Assembly: GCF_025515275.1 (NCBI RefSeq)
Contig: NZ_JAOPFU010000043.1
Coordinates: 1-34,211, forward strand
Reading direction: 5' to 3'
Length of the DNA stretch: 34,211 nucleotides
Source: Catenovulum sp. 2E275
GTDB lineage: Bacteria > Pseudomonadota > Gammaproteobacteria > Enterobacterales > Alteromonadaceae
In this document: in pieces, positions 9,162 through 18,842 of the stretch
Layout of the letters: every line of letters starts with the position of its first letter
How positions within the stretch are numbered: position 1 is the stretch's first letter
The notes under the pieces: model-generated
What the model saw: only the letters and a program-made list of their open reading frames with translations
Told to the model about the DNA's origin: nothing
The model's database searches: none
Position numbers and translations under genes: made by a program

Positions 9162-9551
9162 TTATTCGTCATCTAAAGATTGTTCGTAACCTTCAGCATC
9201 TAATAAAGATTCAACTTCGCCTTCATCTTCAATTTTCAGCTTAAATAACCAGCCATCGCCATAAGGGTCTGTGTTGACAAGCTCAGGTGAATCTTCTAAT
9301 TCTTCGTTTACTTCAATGACTTCACCAGCTACTGGGCAATATACGTCAGATGCCGCTTTTACTGATTCTACTACCGCAATTTCGTCGCCTGCGGTAAAAC
9401 CGTCGCCAACATCCGGTAAATCAACATGAACTAAATCACCTAATAAGTCTTGCGCGTGGTCACTAATACCAACTGTTACTGTGCCGTTGCCTTCGTTTCT
9501 AACCCACTCATGGCTAGAGGTAAATCTTAATTCAGCAGGAATATTGCTCAT
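9162..9551 (-). CDS. gcvH: Glycine cleavage system H protein
   Basis: This small acidic carrier protein of the glycine cleavage system has 129 residues, the usual length. Its swinging lipoyl group shuttles the aminomethyl intermediate from GcvP to GcvT and is reoxidised by lipoamide dehydrogenase, which is not encoded here. The lipoylated lysine is K65 in VESVKAASD. The N-terminal SSHEWV and the [10 protein letters not shown] segment are conserved in the family. The ATG at 9551 follows AGGA at 8 bp. A longer frame opens at a TTG at 9569 but would use sequence that contains the ribosome-binding site, so it is rejected. The gene lies 54 bp downstream of gcvT and is probably cotranscribed with it. 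Confidence 0.97.
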   Translation of the reverse strand: MSNIPAELRFTSSHEWVRNEGNGTVTVGISDHAQDLLGDLVHVDLPDVGDGFTAGDEIAVVESVKAASDVYCPVAGEVIEVNEELEDSPELVNTDPYGDGWLFKLKIEDEGEVESLLDAEGYEQSLDDE

Positions 9552-9605
9552 CTTAGAGTTCCTTAACAATCAATCATTTAAAAATTTATACTTGGATAAC
9601 CTGTG

Positions 9606-10685
9606 TTACAGCACAGATTGACCATTGCGAACAAATGTAGGTTTAACCACTTTTACTTTAACCCACTTTTTACGCATTTCAACTTCTGCGCTGTCACCAA
9701 TTTCAAGTGGCACACGGGCAAATGCAATACTAAAACCTAAAGTAGGTGAAAAAGTGCCGCTGGTAATAACGCCCTCGCCTGCTTCACAGCGAACTTTACA
9801 ACCAGCGCGTAATACGCCTTTTTCTTCCATCACCAAACCAATCATTTTTTCGGTTTGCTCAGCTTTGGCTTGAGTTAATGCGTCACGACCAATAAATTGG
9901 CGATCTTCTGGCTGCCACGCAATTGTCCAGCCCATATTTGCAGCCAGTGGCGAGGTTTGCTCGTCCATATCCTGACCATAAAGATTCATACCGGCTTCTA
10001 AACGTAAAGTATCACGCGCACCTAAACCACAAGGCTCAACGCCTTTATCCAACAATTGCTGCCAAAAATCAGCCGCTTTCTCATTGGCTAATAAAATTTC
10101 GTATCCAGCTTCACCGGTATAACCTGTGGTCGCAATAAATAAATCGCCAGCTTGAACACCATTAAAATATTTCATGCCAGCAATCGCCGCATTTTGCTCT
10201 GCGGTAAATAATGATTCGGCAATCGCTTTCGCTTTTGGCCCTTGCACCGCAATCATGGCTAAATCGTCGCGCTCGGTTAAAGTTACCTTAAAATCTGCGG
10301 CAACTTGATTTAACCAAGCTAAATCTTTTTCACGGGTTGCAGAGTTAACCACTAAGCGATAATCATCACAGGCAAAATAATAAACAATTAAATCGTCAAT
10401 CACGCCGCCTTGCTCATTTAACATTGCCGAATATAAAGCTTTGCCTTTTTCGGTTAATTTAGCCACGTCGTTGGCTAATAAATATTGTAAATAAGCCTGC
10501 GCCTGTTCACCTTTTACATCAACAACTGTCATGTGCGATACATCAAACATACCAGCAGAGGTACGTACCGCCTGATGTTCCTCGATTTGAGAACCATAAC
10601 GGATCGGCATTTCCCAACCATGGAAATCAACCATTTTAGCGCCAGCTTCTAAATGTTTGGCATGCAATACAGTTTTATTTGTCAT
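9606..10685 (-). CDS. gcvT: Aminomethyltransferase, glycine cleavage T protein
   Basis: This 359-residue enzyme transfers the aminomethyl carbon from lipoyl-GcvH to tetrahydrofolate, releasing ammonia and forming 5,10-methylene-tetrahydrofolate. Its length is normal. Family signatures visible are [17 protein letters not shown] near the N-terminus, MFDVSHM, the folate-domain [11 protein letters not shown] segment, and [20 protein letters not shown]. The start ATG at 10685 agrees with the family N-terminus. It is the first gene of the gcvT-gcvH unit. A good -10 box lies about 45 bp upstream of the start. I looked for the two glycine aptamer cores often found before gcv genes and did not see them. 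Confidence 0.97.
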   Translation of the reverse strand: MTNKTVLHAKHLEAGAKMVDFHGWEMPIRYGSQIEEHQAVRTSAGMFDVSHMTVVDVKGEQAQAYLQYLLANDVAKLTEKGKALYSAMLNEQGGVIDDLIVYYFACDDYRLVVNSATREKDLAWLNQVAADFKVTLTERDDLAMIAVQGPKAKAIAESLFTAEQNAAIAGMKYFNGVQAGDLFIATTGYTGEAGYEILLANEKAADFWQQLLDKGVEPCGLGARDTLRLEAGMNLYGQDMDEQTSPLAANMGWTIAWQPEDRQFIGRDALTQAKAEQTEKMIGLVMEEKGVLRAGCKVRCEAGEGVITSGTFSPTLGFSIAFARVPLEIGDSAEVEMRKKWVKVKVVKPTFVRNGQSVL

Positions 10686-10729
10686 AGGTATTTTGCTTAC
10701 TATTTTTGTCGTGAATTTTTAGAGCGCGG

Positions 10730-10758
10730 ATTATACCCAAGATAACCCCTGCTGAATA
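10730..10758 (-). promoter_or_regulatory. Candidate promoter of gcvT-gcvH
   Basis: On the minus strand a perfect TATAAT lies at 10735-10730. At a 17-bp spacer upstream is only a weak -35 (TATTCA, 10758-10753). It sits in the 117-bp gap between the substrate-binding-protein gene and gcvT. The leader would be about 40 bases long. The -10 box is visible; its use is inferred. Confidence 0.45.
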
Positions 10759-10802
10759 GATTAAAAAACTAATAATTGAACTTAAAACGGTTTAACACTC
10801 AG

Positions 10803-11801
10803 TTAATTTGCCGGGTAGCTTTTATAGCACTGATTATTGAGCGATTCGGCAAGCAGGTCTAATTTTGCCTGCTCGATATGAATCCCAATAGAGCGGGCTA
10901 AGCGCTGATTATAATGATAAGACTGATAACAAACATAATCAGATCTAGGCCAGTCTTGCAAAGGCATGGATAAAAAATGTCTGGCACTCAATAGTGCTTG
11001 TGTATAATTTGCAAAACTAGAGACGACACTACCAGCCACGTGTGTTGCATTTGAATAACCAATTGCCGGAATCCGTTTACGATACAAATATTGTAAAATT
11101 GTACGAATCGAAGTGTTATTGACTAAGTTTTCATCCGCTGGCAATACAAACACATCTGCTTTATTTACAGCCTTTTCAACAACTTTAAATGCTTTAACGT
11201 CTTTATTACTAATTTGCCAATACATATCGGGCATTATATTTTGCCATACACTAACCAATGGCCAGTTAATTGCCGCAGATGAAAATTTTTTATTTTTGAA
11301 AAACGTATTTTTGAGAGCTAGTATCCGTGATGGGGATGCGTGGCTATTTAAATATAACCATTTTGTACAATTTTTAAATTGGGCACATCTCATTTCATCT
11401 AGACGACTTTGTTCTTGCGAAGAAACGCCAATGATAATAGCCGGATTAATATGTTTCTCAGCAACAAATTGATAAGCTCGATCAAATCCAACAACAATCA
11501 CAATTACATTGTCAGCAGTTTCAGGGGTTAGCGTGATAAGAGGATATTCTGGTTGTAACATAATTTCAGTAAACTCAAACATGCTCTTTGAGAACTGATA
11601 AGCAGGAAAATACAAAGCAATCTCTTTTTTATCAGGATGTTGTTTAGCCTGTATTTTTTCATCAGCAATCACCTTGCTAATGTCATTTAATAAAATCTGT
11701 GGTTGTGCAAATAATGGTTTGCACACAAAAAACAGCGCAACCGACAAAACTAAGCAGTATTGTCGGTAATAAGCCTTCCATAGCCTATGCGCTTTTTTCA
11801 T
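10803..11801 (-). CDS. Periplasmic ABC-type substrate-binding protein (ABC_sub_bind-like)
   Basis: The 332-residue product begins with a basic, hydrophobic signal peptide (cleavage expected after LFA, about residue 34). It then shows the two-lobed periplasmic-binding pattern of the ABC_sub_bind/TrpX-type family. The most telling stretch is DVFVLPADENLVNNTSIRTI, followed by RIPAIGYSNATHVAGSVVSS. The start is the ATG at 11801, which overlaps the receptor gene stop as TAATG; a TTG two codons upstream is open but less likely. No ABC permease or ATPase is nearby, so it is probably not part of a classical importer. Coupling to a TonB-dependent receptor and divergence from a sensor kinase suggest ligand sensing or capture. 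The ligand is unknown. Confidence 0.72.
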   Translation of the reverse strand: MKKAHRLWKAYYRQYCLVLSVALFFVCKPLFAQPQILLNDISKVIADEKIQAKQHPDKKEIALYFPAYQFSKSMFEFTEIMLQPEYPLITLTPETADNVIVIVVGFDRAYQFVAEKHINPAIIIGVSSQEQSRLDEMRCAQFKNCTKWLYLNSHASPSRILALKNTFFKNKKFSSAAINWPLVSVWQNIMPDMYWQISNKDVKAFKVVEKAVNKADVFVLPADENLVNNTSIRTILQYLYRKRIPAIGYSNATHVAGSVVSSFANYTQALLSARHFLSMPLQDWPRSDYVCYQSYHYNQRLARSIGIHIEQAKLDLLAESLNNQCYKSYPAN

Positions 11802-13906
11802 TACCAAATAAGCTCCGCTTTAAGGGATATTAGCCATCGGCTTTCAAATTCAGATAACTGATAGCGTTTTTTACTCTGCCCTGTCTGATAATAAGTATTT
11901 AATCCTAAAATAAGCTTGTGGTTATATAAAGAAACGGGCTTACGTAAATAGGCTTGTAGCTGAGTTAGCGTTCCTGCTTCTTTAACATCTGAATATAAAC
12001 CACCTAATCCCGTTTGCCAGTTTTGAGCCTGATGCGAATAAAATAAAGCAACACTCGAAGCTGGACTATAAAGCCCTTGATTCGTTAATTTAGCTTGTTT
12101 TAATTGCCAATTTAGTTGTGTCCAATTAAATTTAACAAAATTAGCCTGATTAATTTGCCAATTTAATTCTGTTTCTAATCCCGTCAAATCAACATTGAGA
12201 TCATTTTCGTAAATGAATTCCTCAATCCTGATGCCTTGATTGATTAAATCAGTCATTTGCTGATGGAACAAGTTTACGTCTAAATCTATACCCGTTGACC
12301 AACTATTAAAATGGTAGCCTAATTCAACTGCCTTCATTTTTTCTGATGTAAGTTGATTTTGAGCTGATGAAGATAAAAAATAATAGCCTTGCTCAATTTG
12401 ATAAGGGTTAGCTTCTATGTCTTTTATAAAGTATCGGAACTGTCCATTTTGTTCAAACTCACCGGGTTTGCGCTCAGTATAGGAATAATTCAACCTTAGT
12501 GAACAATTATCACAAGCTTGATAATTCACTGCCACTCTAGGCGATAAGCTATCAGAGCTTTTTTCGTGAGATTCATTCATCACAGCCAAATCAAATACCC
12601 ATTTATCTGTTGCTCTGTATTCAATATTGGCAAAACTAACAAAAGAATCAAAACTTTCCCAATTATCAGGCTTTAAATATACATTAGAATTTAATTCATC
12701 CTGTCGCCAGTAACCACCAACAACTAACTTTAGCTGGTCACTGGCAATCCAGCTGGCTTGTAATTCAATTTGTTTGCGGATTTGATCAACAAAATTTTCA
12801 CTTGCTCCACAAATTGAGGTTGCCTGGACGCCCCCATAACTTAAAAAGTTCATAATAGCAGCTTGGGCAACTGGTGATAGTTGAGTTACTTGCTCAATAC
12901 TAATTTGGCCAGATAATAAAGCCGCAATTAATGTCGGATCTTCTTGGTAAAGCAATCCAAATTCCGTTGATAAAAAGCTCGGATGAAAACACGCTTGCCA
13001 ATTATCCTGAGTATGCTTTTTATAATAATATTGGTTAAGTTTTAATTCTAGATTATTGTTTATTTGCCAGTTGGACTGATTTTGTATGTAGACATCCTGA
13101 CTTTCAGATGAAGACAAATCAACTTCATCTGGGTGATCGCCGCCAAAGTCATCTTCAACATAAGAAACTTGCGTATTTGATTGCCAGTTTTCACCTGTCA
13201 CATAATGCTGAAGCTTCACTCTATGCTGCTGAGAGTTGTCATCATAGTTTTTAAACCCATGTTCAGCCTGATATTGATAATGAACTGAAAATACATGCTC
13301 TTTGAGCTCAAATTTCATAGCCATAGCCAATTTTGTCGTTTCGTCAGTCGAACGATACGCACTCATAACGGCTTTATCCTGCTCGCTTACTTTACGGCTA
13401 ATAAAATTAATAATGCCGCTAAAACTATTGGCACCATAAACCGCTGCGCTTGGGCTACGGGTAATTTCGATGCGCTCTATTTGATCAACCGTAAGTGGAA
13501 TATGCCGCCAGTCAACTTTTGATAAACCAGCTTCATAAACAGACATACCATCAATTAAAACCTGCATCCTTTTAGGATTAACAGAGCTTAACCCGTGGTA
13601 AGCTAAACTTTGTTCCCGATTAGCTCTAAATCCTCTGGCCATACCAGGAACAAAAGCTAATAGTTCGGCAATCTCGTTTGCACCGGTAGATTGAATAAAG
13701 TCGCGGTCTAATACAGTCACTGCAACAGGTTGTTCTAAAGCTGATTTTTGTATTCGAGTAGGGGTAATAGCTGTAATAAGGGGTTTATTTTCAAGGTTAA
13801 ACCAATCGTCTTGCAGAAACGTTTCAGCAGTAGCCACTCTAGCCATAAATAAATAACTTACGACCAAAATACCCGAGGCCACAGGTAAAGGTTTTAATAT
13901 AAACAT
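11801..13906 (-). CDS. TonB-dependent outer-membrane receptor
   Basis: This 701-residue protein has a signal peptide (hydrophobic 10-25, cleavage near VATA|E). It then has a plug domain with the typical series: QPVAVTVLDRDFIQSTGANE, AELLAFVPGM, VLIDGMSVY, and IERIEITRSPSAAVYGANSF plus SGIINFIS. The rest alternates aromatic and polar residues like a 22-strand barrel and ends in the outer-membrane-type aromatic C-terminus LKAELIW. No long N-terminal signalling extension is present, so it is not a FecA-type transducer. The substrate cannot be read from the sequence. The start has only a weak ribosome-binding site. The stop overlaps the downstream substrate-binding-protein start, so the two proteins are made together. 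Two cysteines within about 75 residues in the barrel region (CFHPSF and SICGAS) may form a loop disulfide. Confidence 0.92.
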   Translation of the reverse strand: MFILKPLPVASGILVVSYLFMARVATAETFLQDDWFNLENKPLITAITPTRIQKSALEQPVAVTVLDRDFIQSTGANEIAELLAFVPGMARGFRANREQSLAYHGLSSVNPKRMQVLIDGMSVYEAGLSKVDWRHIPLTVDQIERIEITRSPSAAVYGANSFSGIINFISRKVSEQDKAVMSAYRSTDETTKLAMAMKFELKEHVFSVHYQYQAEHGFKNYDDNSQQHRVKLQHYVTGENWQSNTQVSYVEDDFGGDHPDEVDLSSSESQDVYIQNQSNWQINNNLELKLNQYYYKKHTQDNWQACFHPSFLSTEFGLLYQEDPTLIAALLSGQISIEQVTQLSPVAQAAIMNFLSYGGVQATSICGASENFVDQIRKQIELQASWIASDQLKLVVGGYWRQDELNSNVYLKPDNWESFDSFVSFANIEYRATDKWVFDLAVMNESHEKSSDSLSPRVAVNYQACDNCSLRLNYSYTERKPGEFEQNGQFRYFIKDIEANPYQIEQGYYFLSSSAQNQLTSEKMKAVELGYHFNSWSTGIDLDVNLFHQQMTDLINQGIRIEEFIYENDLNVDLTGLETELNWQINQANFVKFNWTQLNWQLKQAKLTNQGLYSPASSVALFYSHQAQNWQTGLGGLYSDVKEAGTLTQLQAYLRKPVSLYNHKLILGLNTYYQTGQSKKRYQLSEFESRWLISLKAELIW

Positions 13907-14086
13907 AGGTATGAGCAGTAATCTTTTAAAATTTATTATTGGTTATGCTAAATATAAGGGCGGATATTAAAACATATTTATTCAATTTTTGCTCCAATCC
14001 GGCAAAGATTTTGCGTCAGCCATTTTTAAAGTCACCGATTTACGCTATAGTCGGGCGGTAAATACAAAATCAAGAACAATTATAAT

Positions 14087-16852
14087 ATGTTTAAGCCCAG
14101 TATTTTATTTAATGCGATTGTCTATGCCATTATCCCGAGTATTTTAATGACGGTAGGGATATCTACATTTATTGTACACATGACCACTAAAGAACGTAAT
14201 GAATTAATTCAGGAACAATCCAAAACCCTTATAGAGTCAATCGCTTATGCCAGTGAATTTAACTTGGTTAGTTTAAATAAGTTGGGATTGCAAAATAAAC
14301 TTAGAGATATTCACACGACTTCATCTTTGTCGATTAAAAATATTATTATTTATGATGATGCTGCAGAAGTATTTGCTGCATCAAATTACCAAGACATTGA
14401 TTATAAATTTAGAGAGTTCGCAACAAATGGTGTCAGTATAATTAATAAAGATTCCAGTAATATGGTTCTACTCGCCCCTATTTATGCTTTTGATAATAGC
14501 TTTAGTCAATCATCACAGTGGGCTACTAGTCAAAGCTTACAAAAACCAATTGGCCAAGTATTATTGGTTGTTAATTTATCAACCGACTCATATCAAAGGT
14601 TTTTAACTAATTTTACCTTAACATTATTAATAGGCCTGTCAGCGTTAGTTTCTGCTATTTTGATGCTGGCTTTAGTTAATAGAATTGTTCGTCCTGTTCA
14701 GGCCTTTGTAGATGCTGTAAAACGTATAGGTAGTGGAGATTTAAAATACAGGCTCAAAATTCCAGTACAGTATGAATTTAATGATTTAAAAGACGGTATA
14801 AATGTGATGGCCGAGCAGCTTCAGCATCATCAAGCCAAGCTAGAATCTGAAATTGAAGTAGCGACCCAAGACTTACAGCAAAACCTACTTCTAGTTGAAG
14901 AAAAAAATGCCGAACTAGATATAGCTCGTAAAGAAGCTCTCGAAGCCAGTAAAATTAAGTCTCAGTTTTTAGCGACCATGAGTCACGAAGTTAGAACGCC
15001 GCTCAACGCGATTGTTGGCTTTACCAAAGAATTAAGTAAAGCAAAACTACCTAACCCTTATCAGGATTATGTGACAACTATTAATGCTTCCGCAGATAAC
15101 TTAATTGCCATTGTTAATGATGTGCTGGATTTTTCAAAAATTGAGGCTGGTAAAATTGAACTGGATTATTCTGCTTTTAATTTAAATCAAATGATTGAAG
15201 ACGTAATTAAGCTGATGTCACGTGAAGCTTTTTCTAAAGGATTAGAGTTTTCACTAGAGTCCGATATTTTGCCTATTGCAGCCATAGGCGATCAACACAG
15301 ATTTAAACAGATTATTACTAATTTATTATCTAATGCGATAAAATTTACGCCTGATGGCTATATTATTTTAAGAATATCTATTACTTCAATCTCTGAAACT
15401 CAGCATCAATTAAATATAGATATTGAAGATAGTGGTATTGGTATCAGCAAAGAAAAGCAAAGCAAGTTATTTAATGCTTTTCATCAGGCAGATGCCAGTA
15501 CAACACGCCGCTATGGTGGTACAGGTTTAGGGCTTGCTATTACACATGGTTTAGTACAAAAAATGAATGGTACTATAAGTTTAAAAAGTGAGCTGGGACG
15601 TGGTTCTACCTTTAGCTTAAAACTACCTATCACCACTTCTAAACCAAATAGAATCGAAAAACCTAAACATATCGAAAAAGTATTAGTACTAGATAGTAAA
15701 ACAATTACTCACAGAGCCTACCACAGATTATTCCATCCACTGGGTATTTTGGCTGATATTTGCCAGTCAACTGAGCAATGGGAAGCTAAGCTACATCAGA
15801 GTAGTGATTATGATTTAATTATTATCGCTAGTGAAAATGATGAAGAATCTCTTGAATTATTGCCATTACAAGCTGCATTTGCAGCTAAACAACAAGTTAA
15901 TTGCAGCATTGTGTTATGTCTTCCTTTATATGCTTGCCTAGGCAAAAATCAACAAAACTTATTAGGCGACTGGCCTGTTATAGAAAAACCCTTTACCTAT
16001 AAAAAATTGGAACAGATTTGTTTACAAAAGCAAGAAGCTGAGTGGTATGCTCAAACAAATCCTGTACATCAAATCACGGCAGATACTGCTAATAGCTCAA
16101 TTAATATATTAGCAGTGGATGATAACGAAACTAACTTAAAACTACTTACTGCTATATTACAAGATCAGAAAGTCCAGTTGACTTGCTGTGGTAGCGGAGA
16201 GAATGCTTGTATAGAAGCTGAAAAAACTTCGTTTGATATTATTTTAATGGACGTTCAAATGCCTGTAATGGATGGTATTCAAACTACTCAAAAAATTCGT
16301 TCTGGCCAATTAAATAAAGATACCCCAATTATTGCGTTTACTGCACACGCTTTTAAAGAAGAACGAGAAAAATTATTAAAAAGTGGTATGGACGACTATT
16401 TGGCTAAGCCCATCGACATGAAAAAATTTAATAGACTAGTCAATAAATGGGTATTTTCTAGCTCTAAGCGCAAATTAATTAATCAAGTAGAAGAAATATC
16501 AATAAAAGAAAATAGCATCAAACATGGTATTGACTGGGAACTCGCACTAAGTAGGGCTGGAAACCAGCATAATATTGCTGTTGAAATGCTACACATGCTG
16601 GTAGATACCTTTGTAGACGTTAAAAAAGAAATTCAGCAGATTCAAGCAACTGATAACTTCCAAGCATTACTCGCTGCCATTCATAAGTTTCATGGTGCAA
16701 CCTGTTATTCAGGTGTGCCCTATTTAAATTATTTAGCTAACAATATTGAGCTGCAACTTAAAAAATCCGTCAATATTAACTTAGATGAACAAATTGAAGC
16801 ATTATTTAAAGAAATGGATTTAGTTGCTGAATTAGCCAAAAACTATGAGTAA
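14087..16852 (+). CDS. barA: BarA-like tripartite hybrid sensor histidine kinase
   Basis: The 921 residues give the full BarA layout. An N-terminal membrane segment (about 8-30) and a periplasmic region are followed by a second membrane segment (about 170-195), a HAMP domain and a coiled coil. HisKA has H300 in TMSHEVRTPLN. The ATPase domain shows the N box (NLLSNAIKFTPDG) and G boxes (DSGIGIS, GGTGLGLAI). After a degenerate receiver-like region comes a true receiver with D722 in ILMDVQMPVMDG and a C-terminal Hpt domain with H866 in HKFHGATCYSGVP. Phosphate is expected to pass H300-D722-H866 to a UvrY/SirA-type regulator, which would control CsrA-sponging small RNAs. No such regulator is encoded here. 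Length, motif spacing and the Hpt motif agree with E. coli BarA. The gene is divergent from the receptor/binding-protein pair, so a dedicated sensor for that pair is the alternative. Confidence 0.82.
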   Translation: MFKPSILFNAIVYAIIPSILMTVGISTFIVHMTTKERNELIQEQSKTLIESIAYASEFNLVSLNKLGLQNKLRDIHTTSSLSIKNIIIYDDAAEVFAASNYQDIDYKFREFATNGVSIINKDSSNMVLLAPIYAFDNSFSQSSQWATSQSLQKPIGQVLLVVNLSTDSYQRFLTNFTLTLLIGLSALVSAILMLALVNRIVRPVQAFVDAVKRIGSGDLKYRLKIPVQYEFNDLKDGINVMAEQLQHHQAKLESEIEVATQDLQQNLLLVEEKNAELDIARKEALEASKIKSQFLATMSHEVRTPLNAIVGFTKELSKAKLPNPYQDYVTTINASADNLIAIVNDVLDFSKIEAGKIELDYSAFNLNQMIEDVIKLMSREAFSKGLEFSLESDILPIAAIGDQHRFKQIITNLLSNAIKFTPDGYIILRISITSISETQHQLNIDIEDSGIGISKEKQSKLFNAFHQADASTTRRYGGTGLGLAITHGLVQKMNGTISLKSELGRGSTFSLKLPITTSKPNRIEKPKHIEKVLVLDSKTITHRAYHRLFHPLGILADICQSTEQWEAKLHQSSDYDLIIIASENDEESLELLPLQAAFAAKQQVNCSIVLCLPLYACLGKNQQNLLGDWPVIEKPFTYKKLEQICLQKQEAEWYAQTNPVHQITADTANSSINILAVDDNETNLKLLTAILQDQKVQLTCCGSGENACIEAEKTSFDIILMDVQMPVMDGIQTTQKIRSGQLNKDTPIIAFTAHAFKEEREKLLKSGMDDYLAKPIDMKKFNRLVNKWVFSSSKRKLINQVEEISIKENSIKHGIDWELALSRAGNQHNIAVEMLHMLVDTFVDVKKEIQQIQATDNFQALLAAIHKFHGATCYSGVPYLNYLANNIELQLKKSVNINLDEQIEALFKEMDLVAELAKNYE

Positions 16853-16892
16853 AGCTATAACTTAAAGTTATGTTAGGATGAACTCAGCTTAT

Positions 16893-16933
16893 AGCTAAAT
16901 GGTATAGATAAAAAATATTTATGCCATTTAGTT
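16893..16933 (+). terminator. Hairpin downstream of barA-like gene
   Basis: The arms 16893-16905 and 16921-16933 pair over 13 positions with two G-U wobbles around a 15-base A-rich loop. An additional small palindrome (ATAACTTAAAGTTAT) lies just before it. The stem is AT-rich and lacks a long U tail, so termination is plausible but not strong. It separates the kinase gene from the cys operon. Confidence 0.4.
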
Positions 16934-17039
16934 ATTAATATTCCTTATTAGTATAAAAAATGAGGATTTAATCTTTCCAGTTTGCGTAATCCCCCATAAA
17001 ATACCCAACCTGAAAATATGTTTAGGATAATGTGGGATT

Positions 17040-18842
17040 ATGTCTTCGCAAAAAACAGAACTTACCAGCCCACTGGCGAATGAGCAATTAAGCCAGTTAA
17101 ATCAGATTACAGCATCAATGTCTGCTAACCAATTAGCTTGGGTGAGCGGATATTTATACGGTTTGTCGCAAGCAGGCAGCCCAGCTGGTGCAGTTGCACC
17201 GGTAGCTGGCTCAACAGCCACTGCGCCAGCACAAACTTTAACAATATTATTTGGTTCTCAAACCGGTAATGCAAAAGGCGTTGCTCAGCAAGCAACTGCT
17301 GCTGCCCAAGCCGCCGGTTTACAGGTTCGTTGTATTTCAATGGCCGACTACAAACCAAAAGAGTTAAAGTCTGAAACCCATTTATTAATCACCAGTTGTA
17401 CTCAAGGTGAAGGTGATCCACCAGATGATGCAATTGAGTTCCATGAGTTTTTAGCGAGCAAAAAAGCCCCTAAACTATCAGACGTGAAATATTCTGTATT
17501 GTCATTAGGTGATTCGTCTTACGAATTCTTTTGCCAAACAGGTAAAGATTTTGATGAGCGTTTAGCTAAATTAGGTGCAACAGCAATAGAACCTCGTGTT
17601 GATTGTGACGTTGAATACGAAGCTGACGCCAGTGCGTGGATTGAACGCGCGGTTGCTGCCATGGCAAAAGAAATGCAAACAGGTGCTGCACAGGTTTCAG
17701 TGTCTGCTGCAAGCGTGCCAACTGCAAGCGCATCCGCTTACAACAAAAAGAACCCATTTACGGCAACTTTAGAAACCAACCAAAAAATTACGGGTCGTGA
17801 TTCTTCTAAAGATATTCGTCACTTTGAGATCTCACTTGAAGGTTCGGGCTTAACTTATCAGCCGGGCGACTCTTTAGGTATTTGGTTCCGTAACGATGAA
17901 AAAATGGTTGATGAGATCATCAGCAAATTAGGCTTAGATGCTAACGCCAGCATTAAAGTTGACGAAAATGAAGTGAGCTTAAAAGAAGCTTTAATTCGTC
18001 ATTACGAATTAACATTAAGTCATCCGGGTTTTGTTGCTAAATTTGCCGAATTAACTGCTAACGAAACATTAACTAAATTAACTGAAGATAGAGACGCACT
18101 ACGTCAGTACATTGATGGTCGTCAGTTAATCGACATTATCCGTGAACATGCAGCTAAATTAACGGCTGAGCAGTTTGTGACTTGTTTACGTCGTTTAACA
18201 CCTCGGCTTTATTCTATCGCTTCATCGCAAGCTGAAGTAGACGAAGAAGTTCATTTAACTGTAGGTGTTGTTCGTTACGATGCATTTGGTGAAGAACACT
18301 TTGGTGGCGCTTCTGGCTTTTTAGCTGAACGTTTAGAAGAAGGCGGCGAAGTTGATGTTTTTGTTGAGCATAGCCACTTCCGTTTACCTGAAGATAATTC
18401 ACCAGTCATTATGGTTGGTCCGGGTACAGGTGTTGCGCCTTTCCGTGCATTTATTCAGGAAATTGATGCAGCCGAGCGCGAAAACGATACTTGGTTATTC
18501 TTTGGTAACCCTAATTTCACTGAAGATTTCTTATATCAGGTTGAATGGCAAAGCTATTTAAAAGATGGCGTATTAAACAAAATCGACTTAGCTTTCTCTC
18601 GTGATCAGGCTGAAAAAGTTTATGTTCAAGACAAAATGTTAGAACAAGCTGAAACTTTATGGCAATGGTTAGAAAACGGTGCTTATTTCTATGTGTGTGG
18701 TGACGCCAGCCGTATGGCCAAAGACGTTCACGAAGCCCTAGTAACAATTGCTGAAAAGCAAGGCGGCAAAACACGTGAAGAAGCAGAAGCTTATGTAAAT
18801 GAGCTACGTAAAAACAAACGCTACCAGAGAGATGTTTACTAA
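17040..18842 (+). CDS. cysJ: NADPH-sulfite reductase flavoprotein (alpha) subunit
   Basis: This 600-residue diflavin reductase feeds electrons from NADPH through FAD and FMN to CysI in assimilatory sulfite reduction. The domains run in order. A flavodoxin-like FMN domain spans about 67-210 (ILFGSQTGNAKG, SCTQGEGDPPDD, LSLGDSSYEFFCQ). The FAD/connecting domain contains RLYSIASSQ. The NADPH domain contains MVGPGTGVAPFRAF and FYVCGDASRMAKDV. The C-terminus RYQRDVY is the canonical CysJ end. The N-terminal QLAWVSGYLYG segment is also typical, supporting the ATG at 17040, which follows a GTGGG-type site. An Ala-rich linker (about 58-68) precedes the FMN domain. Its stop overlaps the cysI start by one base, so synthesis of the two subunits is coupled. 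CysB control is likely in this family but I could not identify a site. Confidence 0.97.
   Translation: MSSQKTELTSPLANEQLSQLNQITASMSANQLAWVSGYLYGLSQAGSPAGAVAPVAGSTATAPAQTLTILFGSQTGNAKGVAQQATAAAQAAGLQVRCISMADYKPKELKSETHLLITSCTQGEGDPPDDAIEFHEFLASKKAPKLSDVKYSVLSLGDSSYEFFCQTGKDFDERLAKLGATAIEPRVDCDVEYEADASAWIERAVAAMAKEMQTGAAQVSVSAASVPTASASAYNKKNPFTATLETNQKITGRDSSKDIRHFEISLEGSGLTYQPGDSLGIWFRNDEKMVDEIISKLGLDANASIKVDENEVSLKEALIRHYELTLSHPGFVAKFAELTANETLTKLTEDRDALRQYIDGRQLIDIIREHAAKLTAEQFVTCLRRLTPRLYSIASSQAEVDEEVHLTVGVVRYDAFGEEHFGGASGFLAERLEEGGEVDVFVEHSHFRLPEDNSPVIMVGPGTGVAPFRAFIQEIDAAERENDTWLFFGNPNFTEDFLYQVEWQSYLKDGVLNKIDLAFSRDQAEKVYVQDKMLEQAETLWQWLENGAYFYVCGDASRMAKDVHEALVTIAEKQGGKTREEAEAYVNELRKNKRYQRDVY

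Noticed and set aside
10686-10802. Glycine riboswitch upstream of gcvT
   Set aside because: The 117-bp gap lacks the conserved aptamer cores and is too short for the usual tandem form; only a promoter-like -10 box is seen.
15650-16060. Degenerate receiver-like region in the hybrid kinase as an unusual extra domain
   Set aside because: A non-phosphorylatable receiver-like segment at this place is normal in BarA proteins, so it supports the family call and is not a novelty.
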